Counted from the stretch's first letter, positions 34,965-45,083 are shown. The stretch is 64,000 nt of DNA from Shewanella halotolerans (GCF_019457535.1 NZ_CP080417.1:3968001-4032000); one strand, 5' to 3'. Notes: generated by a model not told the origin, from the sequence alone. Made by a program: numbers and translations.

Positions 34965-36410
34965 CTATTCTCTGCCTGGCAGCCAAACCAGCTCCGGCAA
35001 GGCGGTAAGGTCTAAAGTATCGCCCCGCTCGGCGATCACCACATGGGGTGACTGGCTTCCCTCGGGCACCAACTCAGTCTTGAGCCGCTCCTGCGCCTCG
35101 CGCTCACCATGGATCAGAATCAGCGGCGGCGTGTGTTTAAAGTGTCGATACCAATGGATAAGCTCGGCCTGGTCCGCGTGAGCCGACAACCCGCCGACCG
35201 TATGTATCTTGGCCTTCACCGGAATATCACGGCCATGTATGGTGAGCGACTCGGCGCCATCCACCAGCAGGCGCCCCGGCGTGCCCAAGGCCTGGAAACC
35301 ACAGATGATCACATCCGACTGGGGATTGGCCAGGTTATGCTCCAGATGGCTGCGGATCCGGCCGCCATTGCACATGCCGCTACCGGCGATGATGATCAAC
35401 CCCTGATGGATCTCGTTAAGCTCCATCGACTCTTGGGTGCTGTCGATAAAGTCCACATTCGAGAGCAGCGGATGTTTGCCCGGCGACAGACGGGTGAAGC
35501 GCTTAAAGTCCTCATCCATCAGCTGATAGTTGGCCACATAGATCTGGGTCGCCTTGATCGCCATGGGGCTGTCGAGACAGATACGCCAGTTGGACAGCGC
35601 CCACTCCTTGGCATAGAGGTGAAACAGATAGAGCAGCTCCTGAGCCCGCCCGACGGAGAATGCCGGCAGAAGAATATTGCCGCGGCTCTCCTTAATCGTC
35701 TTGGCGAAGATCGCCTTAAGCTCCTCCAAAGTATCGTCCCAGCTGCGGTGCAACCTGTCGCCATAGGTGCTCTCCATCAACACCAGATCGGCATCATCGA
35801 TCAGCGTAGGATCATCCAGAATCGGCATGCCCGCTCGCCCCAGATCGCCGCTAAACACCAGCTTCTTGCGCTCGCTTCCCTCACCCAGCCACAACTCGAC
35901 CACGGCCGAGCCTAGAATATGGCCGGCATCGCTTAGACAAGCCGTCAACTGAGGCACCACCTGCACCGATTGACCATAATCGAGGGCGACAAACTGCTTG
36001 ATCACCAGCGCCACATCTTCTTCGTCGAACAGGGGCTCCAGCGGCGGCAGATCCATCTTCACCCGCTTCTTGTTAAGGCGCTCCACATCGCGTACCTGCA
36101 GCATGGCGGCATCCCTGAGCATCACCTCACACAGCTCAACCGTCGCCTTATGGGTATAGATGGGGCCGGTAAAGCCAGACTTGACCAGCAGAGGGAGACG
36201 CCCCGAATGATCGATATGGGCATGGCTGAGCACTACGGCATGGATCTCTTTAGGCTCGAAGAGGAAGGGCTCGTGATTGCGCAGGGCATCGAGCTTACCA
36301 CCCTGGATAAGGCCGCAGTCGAGCAGCACCTGACGACCCGAGATATCGAGAAGATGACAGGAGCCCGTCACCTCCTGGGCCGCACCGAGAAAAGAGAGCG
36401 TCATCTTCAT
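34965..36410 (-). CDS. Metallo-beta-lactamase/beta-CASP ribonuclease-like protein
   Basis: 481 residues from the ATG at 36410, with AGGA 9 bp upstream. MBL motif 2 is SHAHIDHSG (His63, His65, Asp67, His68). Then come SDAGHILGSAVVEL, FSGDLGRAGMPIL and MESTYGDRLH, followed by a beta-CASP domain and a C-terminal RNA-specific MBL region (VGGLSAHADQAEL, ILIHGE). This plan is of the YSH1/CPSF-like bacterial family, usually predicted RNA nucleases. Substrate unknown. Confidence 0.88.
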   Translation of the reverse strand: MKMTLSFLGAAQEVTGSCHLLDISGRQVLLDCGLIQGGKLDALRNHEPFLFEPKEIHAVVLSHAHIDHSGRLPLLVKSGFTGPIYTHKATVELCEVMLRDAAMLQVRDVERLNKKRVKMDLPPLEPLFDEEDVALVIKQFVALDYGQSVQVVPQLTACLSDAGHILGSAVVELWLGEGSERKKLVFSGDLGRAGMPILDDPTLIDDADLVLMESTYGDRLHRSWDDTLEELKAIFAKTIKESRGNILLPAFSVGRAQELLYLFHLYAKEWALSNWRICLDSPMAIKATQIYVANYQLMDEDFKRFTRLSPGKHPLLSNVDFIDSTQESMELNEIHQGLIIIAGSGMCNGGRIRSHLEHNLANPQSDVIICGFQALGTPGRLLVDGAESLTIHGRDIPVKAKIHTVGGLSAHADQAELIHWYRHFKHTPPLILIHGEREAQERLKTELVPEGSQSPHVVIAERGDTLDLTALPELVWLPGRE

Positions 36411-36853
36411 AACAATGTCCTGTGCATAACTAGGTCCTTTGAGTAACAAGGCCTTAGAGTGCCCGTAAGCGGCAAGGCAAAGAGAATACCTAGCCCAAAC
36501 GAGCCTGAAAGAAATGATTCGGCTTATGGTTAAAAGATAGTCTTTTTAGTAGCTTCCAACCAGTTGTCTCAAAGAGAATCACAACCCCAGAAGCGATAAA
36601 TCTGGTTCTGTCCACACCAAAAAGGCTAATGAGCCTGACTACGAGCAGACGCGAATATTCTCATTCCTTAGTCTTATTTTCTTGTGTCTTTATCATTGAC
36701 CAATACACAACAAGCAAATAACATATCGACAACAAATCTTATTGATGTACAAAGACTTAATTAAGTAAAAACGAATCTAATACGAGATAAGATAGGGGGA
36801 TGCACTCAGGCATTCCCAAAATAACAACAAACAGAAAGATAGGGACATTCGCT
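36411..36853. other. 443-bp AT-rich intergenic region before the repeat lipoprotein
   Basis: No gene, strong terminator or clear promoter was found. Its composition is clearly more AT-rich than the flanking core genes. The final AGGGA (36841-36845) is the ribosome site of the next gene. Confidence 0.6.
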
Positions 36854-39505
36854 ATGCTTAAGGGATTAATGCGTATAGGCTGCTTGCTTATACTCGCCTC
36901 GCAACTCAGCGCCTGTGGCGGTGGAAGCGGCTCATCAGAAACAGATAAAACCGCGGTCAAACTCAACCAGACACTCAGCTTTAGTCAAAGTGGCACCATA
37001 GAGAAAACCTACGGTGACCAAGCCTTTAGCAACTCGCTTCAAGGTTTATTGGGAACTGGAGCTATAAGTTATACCAGCTCTAACCCAGAAGTTGTCAGCG
37101 TCTCCAATGATGGTTTGGTCGCGATATTAACCGCGGGTTCCAGCACTATTACCGCTCATATCGCCGAAGATGCCAAGTACCTGGCAGCCTCCGCCGCCTA
37201 TCAAGTCAATGTCGCCAAGGCGGAGAGAGCTATCGCCTTTGACAACACAGGCACAGTGGCGCTCTTTATCGATCAAACTTATCTGAATCCCGTCAATGTC
37301 GATGTTGCTAACCTAACCTTTAGCAGCCAAGATCCTGCCGTGGCCTCGGTGGATACCAGTGGACAGGTGACGGCGCATACGCCTGGCGAGGCGCAAATCT
37401 TTGTCGAGATCGCCGAAACCGCTAACTACCTTAAAGCCAGCAGCAGCTTCTTTGCTTCTGTCGCGCCAAAGTCGCTAACACTCAAGTTGCTGATAGGAAC
37501 CGATGACACAAAAGTGTTTACTGATGTAGATACTCCTCTGCAACTAGCCAGAACCACTCAGGCCGACTGTGATTTTAACAATCTCAGCAACTGCGATAAC
37601 GGGCTGGTCGACAAGCTATCCACACAGCCGCTAATAGACAGCAGCTTAACCACGACGAGTGATGCCTACTATAACCTCTTCCACGGCCAACATGCTGGTC
37701 AGGCAACCTATGTCGCCAACAATACCCCTTCTGGCCGCTCTTCAGGCAAGGTCGTTTCTTTCGATGGCTATCTCTGGCTCATCGGTGGCTATGAGCAAGC
37801 AGGTAATGATGCCAGTATCTGGCGATCGAGCGATGGCAACATCTGGCAAAAAGTGGTTGATGAGGCTCCCTTTGGCGTGCGTCCTCCCGTGGCTGTCATT
37901 ACATTTTCAGATCATATCTGGCTCATAGGAAACCGACGTGACACTACGCTTAACGATGTATGGCGCTCAGAGGATGGCATCAATTGGACACAGGTAAATG
38001 CCGATATTGGCTTTGGCGAACGCAACAACTATTCGGTGACGACTTTCAAAAACAAGATGTGGATATATGGCGGCTTTGATTTGCAGACTCGCGAGCATGT
38101 CAAAGAGATCTACTCCTCAACCGATGGCATCACCTGGAACCTGGAATCGTCAGATTCAACTGCAACCCAGAGAGTAAGCACCGCCTTTGCTGAATTTAAT
38201 GGCAAGCTGTGGCAATTTAGCGGCAGAAACGATACCGGGAGAGTCGCCGACATATGGAACTCAGACGACGGCATTCATTGGACATTGGTGACAGACACAC
38301 CAGAATTCTCGGCTAGGGAAAAGCATGAAGTTAGGCAAGTCGGTAATCAACTAATTTTGCTGGGCGGTTATATCGATCAGCTCGATCCGAATCGCTCTCA
38401 GAATCCAAACGATGTATGGACCTCCACCGATGGCGCCTCTTGGACGTTAGCAACAGATGACGCCAACTTCGGTGTACAGTCGCCATACATGGCCGATAGG
38501 ATACGCTTGTACTTCACCACCGCGGTACATAATGATGCCCTGGTCGTTATCGGCGGCAAAAGTGATAATGGCGTCTTACTCAACGACAACTGGCAAACGA
38601 CAGACGGCAAGCATTGGCTGCCACTCAATAATCAGCTACCAGCCATGACAGACATTCAGGCAGTCAGTCACCAGGGAGAGATACAACTGCTTTCTGGCAC
38701 CAACGAAGATTTCGAGAAAGTAAATACTCGTTGGCACTCTACTGACGGATTCAGCTGGACATTAGATGATTCCACGACGCTTCCCTTCCCGACGGACAGC
38801 AAGATACTTACTTTTTCAGGTAAGATTTGGGCCTTGCACGCAAGTGGTAGCTACTCATCACTCGATGGGAAAAACTGGACCCAAGAGGCTCTTACCGGGC
38901 CAAATGTTGGTACGCAAAACGGTCAATACTCAGTCTATCCATTCGACAATAAATTATGGGCTATCGACACGCAAAACAGCGTCGTATATCGCTCAGAAAA
39001 TGGTATCAACTGGACAGATGTAGGCAACAATAACTTCCCCGCGCGCGCCGTAACCCAAATCAGCAGCTTTGGCGGCAAACTCTGGGCTGTTGCGGGTCAT
39101 GAAACCCAATCACGAACGACTCAACTCAGTGACATCTGGTCCACCACAGATGGCATCACCTGGACTAAGGAGGCAGACAGCACTGAGGTCGGCGCGAGGC
39201 ATATTCACCAGCTCGTAGAATTTGACGGTAAATTATGGGCCTTTGGTGGATATGGCGCTAACCAAACCTTAACCGATCTCTGGTATTCCCAAGATGGCAC
39301 CAGCTGGACCAAAGCCATGGATAACTTCCCCTTCGATGCTAAGCGTGGTTATCGCGCCATGGTTCACGGCAATCAACTCTTCATTTTGGGAGGGATAATG
39401 CCCTATCCCTTAGATGCCACCTATCACACCACCGCGAAGCAAGTATGGATGACGACTAACGGCACCGAATGGCGCCGAGCGTTACAGCACACGCTGAGTT
39501 TCTAA
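36854..39505 (+). CDS. Large lipoprotein with W-x-S-x-D-G-x-x-W / kelch-like repeats
   Basis: 883 residues. Signal peptide with lipobox LSAC (lipid-modified Cys about residue 21), then a Gly/Ser linker. Two Ig-like BIG2-type domains follow at about 40-210 (SYTSSNPEVVSVSNDGLVAI; TFSSQDPAVASVDTSGQVTA). From about residue 290 to the end there are about twelve units of the form W-R/S-S-x-D-G-x-x-W, such as IWRSSDGNIWQKV, VWRSEDGINWTQV and VWTSTDGASWTLATD. They alternate with kelch-like GGY/GKLWAFGG strands, which suggests one or more beta-propellers. The upstream ATG at 36800 has no properly spaced ribosome site. Function unknown; more AT-rich than its neighbours, so possibly acquired. Confidence 0.85.
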   Translation: MLKGLMRIGCLLILASQLSACGGGSGSSETDKTAVKLNQTLSFSQSGTIEKTYGDQAFSNSLQGLLGTGAISYTSSNPEVVSVSNDGLVAILTAGSSTITAHIAEDAKYLAASAAYQVNVAKAERAIAFDNTGTVALFIDQTYLNPVNVDVANLTFSSQDPAVASVDTSGQVTAHTPGEAQIFVEIAETANYLKASSSFFASVAPKSLTLKLLIGTDDTKVFTDVDTPLQLARTTQADCDFNNLSNCDNGLVDKLSTQPLIDSSLTTTSDAYYNLFHGQHAGQATYVANNTPSGRSSGKVVSFDGYLWLIGGYEQAGNDASIWRSSDGNIWQKVVDEAPFGVRPPVAVITFSDHIWLIGNRRDTTLNDVWRSEDGINWTQVNADIGFGERNNYSVTTFKNKMWIYGGFDLQTREHVKEIYSSTDGITWNLESSDSTATQRVSTAFAEFNGKLWQFSGRNDTGRVADIWNSDDGIHWTLVTDTPEFSAREKHEVRQVGNQLILLGGYIDQLDPNRSQNPNDVWTSTDGASWTLATDDANFGVQSPYMADRIRLYFTTAVHNDALVVIGGKSDNGVLLNDNWQTTDGKHWLPLNNQLPAMTDIQAVSHQGEIQLLSGTNEDFEKVNTRWHSTDGFSWTLDDSTTLPFPTDSKILTFSGKIWALHASGSYSSLDGKNWTQEALTGPNVGTQNGQYSVYPFDNKLWAIDTQNSVVYRSENGINWTDVGNNNFPARAVTQISSFGGKLWAVAGHETQSRTTQLSDIWSTTDGITWTKEADSTEVGARHIHQLVEFDGKLWAFGGYGANQTLTDLWYSQDGTSWTKAMDNFPFDAKRGYRAMVHGNQLFILGGIMPYPLDATYHTTAKQVWMTTNGTEWRRALQHTLSF

Positions 39506-39533
39506 GCCCAAGCGGCTAACGGCAAGAATGAAG

Positions 39534-39572
39534 AGGCTCGATGAGATAACCACTCATCGGGCTTTTTTTTAT
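39534..39572 (+). terminator. Rho-independent terminator after the repeat lipoprotein
   Basis: GGCTCGATGAG-ATAACCA-CTCATCGGGC followed by TTTTTTTT. Confidence 0.92.
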
Positions 39573-39757
39573 TTTTCAGCCTATGCCATCGCGCCAACCA
39601 AGTAAGCTTTTGCGTTAAAGCCAACCGAAAAGAAAAGGTAAAATTAGCCCTAAACCTGCCGCTGATTAAAAAAACAACAAAACAGCGAAAGACAGGGATG
39701 AAATCTTTAGGTTATAGTTAGTTAAACGGATGGCACACGCGCTTTTCAGGATCCCCT

Positions 39758-41689
39758 ATGAAGCCCTATCAAGACGCTCTCTCATTGCTGGAGCAAGACC
39801 CGCTCTTCAGCCAGACTCAAGTCAACACGGCCCAGCTTGCGGTGCCGGATGAGATGTTTAACGGCTGGCAGCAAACCTTAGATCTCCTATCGGAAATCGT
39901 CGACACCCCGGCCATCCTGATCATGCGGGTGACGGAAAAGGATATCTCTGTCTTCACCAGCAGCCATCATCCAGATAATCCCTATAAACGCCATGACACC
40001 GAGAGCCTGGGCCATGGTCTCTACTGCGAGACAGTGATCAAGCGCCAGGCAGAGCTGGTCGTGCCCAACGCCTTAAAAGATAAGGAGTGGGATCGCAATC
40101 CCGATATCAAGCTGGGGATGATTGCCTACTGTGGTCTGCCACTCACCTGGCCCAACGGCCAGCCCTTCGGCACCCTGTGCATGCTGGACAACAAGGAGAG
40201 GGACTACGGCCGCACCTTTCGCCATCTGCTGGCGCGGTTTCAAAACGCCATCAATGCCAATCTCGCCAGCCTGTATCAGAGCGCCAAACTCTTCCATCTC
40301 AACCAAGTCTTAGAGACCAAGGTGCAGCAACGTACCCAGGAACTCACCAGGCTCAACAAGAAACTATTGAACGAGATCGAGCAACGTACCGTTATCGAGA
40401 GTTCGCTGCAATTTCATAAGGATCATGACCCATTAACCGGCCTTGCCAATCGACTGGGGTTCGTGAATCAGCTCTCACAGCAACTCAGCCAACCCGATGA
40501 GCTGTCTACCTATGTGATCTACTTTGGCCTACGCAACTTCAAGTCGATCAACGAGAGCTATGGTTACGTGGTCGGCGACAAGGTGCTGCAACTCTTCAGC
40601 CAGCGCATCAAGCGCATCCTGGATAAGGATACCCTGTTTGCCCGCATCGCCGGCGCCGAGTTCGTCATCGCCCACAGGGGCAAGAATCCCCTGGAGCTTC
40701 CCCTGATCGACAGCATAATACAGACCGCCAATATTCCCTTCGCCCTGGCAGAGTTCAGCATCAATATTCCCTGCTGCATTGGGGTCGCGGTCGCACCGAC
40801 GGACGCCCAGGAGGCCTCTGAGCTGATGCAGAAAGCCGGCGCCGCCATGAGCATCAGCAAGGCCGAGGCCACGCCCTATAGCTTCTTCAACAAGCATACT
40901 CAAACCAATATCGAGCGCCGCTGCCTGCTGGAATCACACCTGGTAGACGCCCTCAAGCATCAGGAGCTAAGCCTGCATTACCAGCCGCTGTTTAGCCTGC
41001 AACACAAGCGGGTTATCGGTGCCGAGGCCCTGCTCCGCTGGCACAGTCCACAGCTCGGTAATGTGCCGCCGGATCAATTTATCAGCCTGGCTGAGCACAA
41101 TGGTCAGATCATCGCCATAGGTAACTTCGTGCTGCATACCGCCATCGAACAGGCCGCCAAGTGGCGCAGCCAAGATCCCAACAGGCCGTTTAGGGTGGCA
41201 ATCAACATCTCGCCGCTACAGTTTCGCGATGCCGATTTTGCCGACTATATTGCCAACCTCTTAAGTCTCTACCGCCTGCCGGCCTCCGCCCTGGAAATGG
41301 AGATCACCGAAGGCGTGCTGCTGCAAGATGAGCAGCTGGCGCAGCATATCATAGGCCAGTTGCAGGCCCTGGGGGTGAGGATCTCCCTCGACGACTTCGG
41401 CACCGGCTACTCCTCCCTGAGCTACCTGCAAAAATACTCCTTCGACACCCTTAAGATAGATCGCTGCTTCATCACGAATCTGGAGAAGAACGAGCAGGAC
41501 AGAGAGCTAACCCGGGCGATCATCGCCATGGGCAAGAAGCTGACACTCAACGTGATCGCAGAAGGAGTAGAGACCCAGGCGCAGGATGCCTTTATCCGCC
41601 AGGAGGAGTGCGACTTCGGTCAGGGTTATCTCTATGGCAGGCCTGTGGATGCGCAGACCTTCGAACGCGACTATCTGAGCGCTGACTAA
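39758..41689 (+). CDS. GAF-GGDEF(degenerate)-EAL cyclic-di-GMP phosphodiesterase
   Basis: 643 residues, soluble. GAF domain (about 35-175; GLPLTWPNGQPFGTLCMLD), coiled coil (about 178-215), a GGDEF domain whose active site is AGAEF (298-302) and so probably cannot make c-di-GMP, then an EAL domain with GAEALLR (EAL 423-425), INISPLQF, MEITEG, SLDDFGTGYSSLSYL, KIDRCFI and AEGVET. All main EAL catalytic blocks are intact, so hydrolysis of c-di-GMP is expected. The GAF domain closely resembles that of the cyclase at 52860-53840. Confidence 0.92.
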   Translation: MKPYQDALSLLEQDPLFSQTQVNTAQLAVPDEMFNGWQQTLDLLSEIVDTPAILIMRVTEKDISVFTSSHHPDNPYKRHDTESLGHGLYCETVIKRQAELVVPNALKDKEWDRNPDIKLGMIAYCGLPLTWPNGQPFGTLCMLDNKERDYGRTFRHLLARFQNAINANLASLYQSAKLFHLNQVLETKVQQRTQELTRLNKKLLNEIEQRTVIESSLQFHKDHDPLTGLANRLGFVNQLSQQLSQPDELSTYVIYFGLRNFKSINESYGYVVGDKVLQLFSQRIKRILDKDTLFARIAGAEFVIAHRGKNPLELPLIDSIIQTANIPFALAEFSINIPCCIGVAVAPTDAQEASELMQKAGAAMSISKAEATPYSFFNKHTQTNIERRCLLESHLVDALKHQELSLHYQPLFSLQHKRVIGAEALLRWHSPQLGNVPPDQFISLAEHNGQIIAIGNFVLHTAIEQAAKWRSQDPNRPFRVAINISPLQFRDADFADYIANLLSLYRLPASALEMEITEGVLLQDEQLAQHIIGQLQALGVRISLDDFGTGYSSLSYLQKYSFDTLKIDRCFITNLEKNEQDRELTRAIIAMGKKLTLNVIAEGVETQAQDAFIRQEECDFGQGYLYGRPVDAQTFERDYLSAD

Positions 41690-41866
41690 ACTTAAGTTAA
41701 GCACGGCTGAGACCCAACAATTAAGGCCAGACCGAGTCACCCAGCGCCGCGAAACCTGATAAGCGCTAGCCCGCTGACGGACAAGACGAACATAACAATT
41801 TAGTAACAAACAGTTTCACTCGACGCCACGGCTGCTTTATAGTGTAAAAAAATAAAAAGATCGCTT

Positions 41867-43072
41867 ATGAATATTGACCCCATTGCCGAGCTCTTGGTGC
41901 TATTTATCTGCCTGCTCGCCAGTACCTCTACCCTTGCCTGGGGCCTGATGGCCTACCCGCTGCGCATCGCTCCCCGCGCCAGCACCTATTTCTCCCTTGC
42001 CAACCTGTTGATCTTAATGGGAGTGCTCCTCACCACCCTCAGAGATCAGACGCCGAGCTATCTCTACTGGTTGGGGGCAGACATGCTGCTGTTACTCGGT
42101 TTCGTGCTGCTTCGTAGCGGCACCCAACGCCTGTTTCGCCTGCCAAGCAGCATCAAAATAGATGTCGCCTTACTGCTCCTGACCGGGCTCTTGATGCTAA
42201 CTCAGCCACCCAGCATAGCAGCCAGCGATACCCTGGGCATCTTCTTCTCCTTCATGGCCGCCAGCACCTTCTTGCTGATGGCCAAGGACAATCTGGTCGC
42301 CCTGGAACACACGGTCAAACGCCCCATCGCAGTGATCCTCTTGAGCCCCATCGCCCTGATGGGCGTCATTTTCGGCCTCAGGGCGCTATTACTGCTCATC
42401 GAGCCTACTCTAAAATCCCATCTGGCCAGCATTCAGAGCGCCGACGCCATCCCCATGTTATGGCTGTATGTGGTCATGACCTTATGGATCAACGTGATCA
42501 TGATGGGCAACGCCCTCACCCGCCTGGTGCAGAAGATGCGCCAACAGGCAGACAGGGACTATCTCACAGGGCTATGGAACCGGCGCGCCATGCAGCAGCA
42601 ACTTGAGCAGCTGCATCAGCGTTGGCTCAGGGATGGACAGGCCTATAGCCTGATCCTGTTCGATCTGGATTTCTTCAAACAAATAAATGACAAGTTTGGT
42701 CATTCTGCCGGGGACGCCGTGCTAGTTAAGACGGCGCAGCAGATAGGTAAGGTCACCCGCGCCATGGACATCTTCTGCCGACTCGGCGGCGAGGAGTTTC
42801 TGCTGGTGTTACCCGGCACAGATGGCGAGGTGGCGGAGATCATCGCCCAGAAATTGCAGCAGGCCCTGAGACAATCCAGCCTCAACTGGCAGGGCAGCCT
42901 AGTCCCCATCAGCGCCAGCTTCGGCATAGTCACTACGGCAACAGGCGATACACCGGACAGCCTATTGGCGCTGGCCGACAAGGCGATGTACCGCGCCAAG
43001 GAAACCGGCAGGGATCGCTGCTGTACGGCAGAGCGACGGCTAAAACAGGCTCAGGCTACACCATCTCAATAG
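41867..43072 (+). CDS. Membrane-bound diguanylate cyclase (GGEEF)
   Basis: 401 residues. About seven hydrophobic helices fill residues 1-215 (7TM-type sensor region). The GGDEF domain at about 225-390 has an intact GGEEF (307-311) and an inhibitory I-site R-x-x-D (RAMD, 298-301) five residues before it, so an active, product-inhibited cyclase is expected. Its last 17 bp overlap the convergent DNR-like regulator gene. Confidence 0.92.
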   Translation: MNIDPIAELLVLFICLLASTSTLAWGLMAYPLRIAPRASTYFSLANLLILMGVLLTTLRDQTPSYLYWLGADMLLLLGFVLLRSGTQRLFRLPSSIKIDVALLLLTGLLMLTQPPSIAASDTLGIFFSFMAASTFLLMAKDNLVALEHTVKRPIAVILLSPIALMGVIFGLRALLLLIEPTLKSHLASIQSADAIPMLWLYVVMTLWINVIMMGNALTRLVQKMRQQADRDYLTGLWNRRAMQQQLEQLHQRWLRDGQAYSLILFDLDFFKQINDKFGHSAGDAVLVKTAQQIGKVTRAMDIFCRLGGEEFLLVLPGTDGEVAEIIAQKLQQALRQSSLNWQGSLVPISASFGIVTTATGDTPDSLLALADKAMYRAKETGRDRCCTAERRLKQAQATPSQ

Positions 43073-43832
43073 CAATCTGCTGACAGGGCGCCTTACCCGA
43101 GCGAATGAGCGGCTCGTTGGTCTGCATTGCCTGATTGGCAAGTGGCATGTTGGCGCTGGTATAGAGCTTACCGAGATCTTTAATGTCTATGGCACCACGA
43201 GACTCGCCGATGATCCCTTCGGTCACCATCTTCTTCATCAGGCGGGAAAAGGTTTCCGGCTGAATCGACAGGCGCGACGCCAACACACGTTTAGGAATAT
43301 CCAACTCGACCCGCCCCTGGTTGTCGCCGATCTTCTGCATGTTGCGCAGCAGAAAAAGCAGCAGGCGCGACTGGGCATTCTGCACAGATAGCAGCTCTAC
43401 CTCATTGATATCCTTGCGTAATCTGACACTCATCTCCGCCATGATGGCGATGCAGGCATCGGGATTGCCCCTGAGCATGGCGAGGTAACCTTCGCTGTCG
43501 AAGCTGACCAGAGTGCAGTGGGATACGGCCTGGGCCGACACAGGATAGGAGGCCTGGCGACTAAACATCAGCGCCTCGGCGAAGGTGCGCCCCTCGCGTA
43601 CTACCTCTATCACCTTGTCCTGCCCCTGCAGGCTGGTGCGATAGAGTTGCAGATGCCCCTGAATCACCAGGTAGAATCGCTTGGCCAGATCGCCCTGATA
43701 GAACAAATTTTCGTGGGCGGCCAGGGTGATCTTGGCGGCTTGCCCCAGCAGGCGACACAGCTCCTCTTCGCCCAGTGCCGAAAACAGGTGGTGTTGGTGA
43801 ATGCAGGCCTTAATCTGTGGATCTGTTATCAT
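43056..43832 (-). CDS. DNR/NNR-type Crp-Fnr family regulator
   Basis: 258 residues: N-terminal cyclic-nucleotide-binding-like domain (about 15-130), long dimer helix, then a winged helix (about 165-230) with recognition segment SIQPETFSRLMKKMV. The N-terminal Fe-S cysteine cluster of Fnr is missing, which with its place beside nirK points to a heme/NO-sensing DNR-type regulator. The FETxSR-type recognition helix (PETFSR) is the Fnr/DNR class, so TTGAC/TTGAT-type half-sites are expected. A matching palindrome lies 58 bp upstream. It is about 25 residues longer at the C-terminus than typical DNR. Confidence 0.82.
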   Translation of the reverse strand: MITDPQIKACIHQHHLFSALGEEELCRLLGQAAKITLAAHENLFYQGDLAKRFYLVIQGHLQLYRTSLQGQDKVIEVVREGRTFAEALMFSRQASYPVSAQAVSHCTLVSFDSEGYLAMLRGNPDACIAIMAEMSVRLRKDINEVELLSVQNAQSRLLLFLLRNMQKIGDNQGRVELDIPKRVLASRLSIQPETFSRLMKKMVTEGIIGESRGAIDIKDLGKLYTSANMPLANQAMQTNEPLIRSGKAPCQQIAIEMV

Positions 43833-43889
43833 CGCGCCTTCCTTAGTCCTGTTGCTCCGTTAATCTAAATCACAACCTGATAACAAGTC

Positions 43890-43903
43890 GTGATCTAGAT
43901 CAT
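43890..43903 (-). promoter_or_regulatory. FNR/DNR-type palindrome upstream of the regulator gene
   Basis: GTGATCTAGATCAT: a perfect TGAT-N4-ATCA core, centred 64 bp before the regulator start, in the 122-bp gap after the PCu(A)C gene. Consistent with autoregulation or control by Fnr; inference. Confidence 0.55.
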
Positions 43904-43954
43904 AATGAACAGGTATTAAAGATGAATCAAATTCAAAAAGCGCGTGAAGCTAAA

Positions 43955-44407
43955 TTAGTGATGCATGCTGTGGTCGTGAGCCTCTCCCTGGGCCGTGACT
44001 TTGGCCGTCACCGACAGGGTCTCGCCATCCGCCAGGGTAAGCGTCAACGCCACCTCTTCACCCAAAGCCGGCACGCCAGTCTTAAAGTCCGACATCATGC
44101 CGTGATAGCCACCGGGCGCCAATTTCACCATGCCATGGGGCGGGATCTGTATCGCCTCCACTCCTTGCATGCGCATCACCTCATTCTCCATCAGGGTCTG
44201 GTGCAGCTCGACCACGCCGCGAGGACTGCTGATGGCCTTCAGGACCAGTGGTTTGTCGCTGGGATTATGCAGCGACAGGTAGACGGGCACTACACGAGAG
44301 GTGGGCGGCATGCCGCGGATCCAGGCGTCGTGCACCATCAGCTCGCTGGCCTGGGCGGCACCGAAACAGCTACAAAGCAACACAAATAAGCAGAAACGAC
44401 CTTTCAT
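43955..44407 (-). CDS. PCu(A)C periplasmic copper chaperone
   Basis: 150 residues from the ATG at 44407, chosen for AAAGGAAA upstream. Signal peptide cleaved near residue 20 (AQA-SEL). The copper motif is exact: His69-x10-Met80-x21-His102-x-Met104. Proteins of this family bind Cu(I)/Cu(II) and pass copper to periplasmic cuproenzymes, often together with SCO proteins. The tail is His-rich (HDHSMHH). Directly follows the SCO gene (20 bp gap) in the nirK cluster. Confidence 0.93.
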   Translation of the reverse strand: MKGRFCLFVLLCSCFGAAQASELMVHDAWIRGMPPTSRVVPVYLSLHNPSDKPLVLKAISSPRGVVELHQTLMENEVMRMQGVEAIQIPPHGMVKLAPGGYHGMMSDFKTGVPALGEEVALTLTLADGETLSVTAKVTAQGEAHDHSMHH

Positions 44408-44427
44408 ATAATTTCCTTTTTTCATGA

Positions 44428-45066
44428 TTAGAGCAGACTCTCGATCTGTTGACGCATCTCGTCTATAGGGGTGCCTGTGTAGAAGAAACCGCGCACCCGC
44501 TGTTTGCCATCGAGCACGAAGATCTTGGCGGTATGGGAATAGAGATACCCCTGACGCTTAGGCGCCTTGCTATCTTCCAGGCTCAGCTTCTTATACTCAG
44601 TAGTCACCTTCTCTTCGGCCAACTTGGTGTAGTCGGCCTTAAATAACGCGGCGACCTCATCTATCTTCTCCCGCTCATCCACCAAGCCGATAAAGCTGGG
44701 GTCGAAGTAGCTGAGGTATTTGTTCAGGTGCTTGGGCGTGTCGTAATCGCTGTCGATGCTGATAAAGAGCACCTGAATGCGATCTCGGGTCTCACTCGGC
44801 AACTGATTCATCAGCTGGCTGATGTGGGCCATGGTGGTTGGGCAGATGTCGGCGCAGTTGGTGTAACCGAAAAACATCATCACCACCTTGTCGTTAAAGT
44901 CCGATAGACGAACCTCGCCCCCCTTGCTACTGCGCAGGCTAAAATCGCCACCTATCCCCTTGAGGATCGGCATGTTCGCCATGCAAGCAGCGCTCATCAG
45001 GCTGCCCATAAGCAGCACACAGAGGCTCAGGGCCAGATGAAACTTACCTTGGTTAACTCGTGTCAT
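44428..45066 (-). CDS. SCO1/SenC copper chaperone/thiol oxidoreductase
   Basis: 212 residues from the ATG at 45066, which has AGAAGGAA 6-7 bp upstream. Hydrophobic N-terminal export signal, then a thioredoxin-fold domain with the copper-binding C-x3-C-P (Cys71, Cys75; TNCADICPTT) and the partner His178 (YLYSHTAKIFVLD). Such proteins deliver copper to cytochrome oxidase or other copper enzymes. Here NirK, two genes upstream, is the obvious client (inference). Confidence 0.93.
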   Translation of the reverse strand: MTRVNQGKFHLALSLCVLLMGSLMSAACMANMPILKGIGGDFSLRSSKGGEVRLSDFNDKVVMMFFGYTNCADICPTTMAHISQLMNQLPSETRDRIQVLFISIDSDYDTPKHLNKYLSYFDPSFIGLVDEREKIDEVAALFKADYTKLAEEKVTTEYKKLSLEDSKAPKRQGYLYSHTAKIFVLDGKQRVRGFFYTGTPIDEMRQQIESLL

Positions 45067-45083
45067 AGTCAATTCCTTCTCTG

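Noticed and set aside
36800..36853. Upstream ATG for the repeat lipoprotein
   Set aside because: It would bury the signal peptide behind 18 polar residues and has no properly spaced ribosome site; the ATG at 36854 gives a standard lipoprotein signal.
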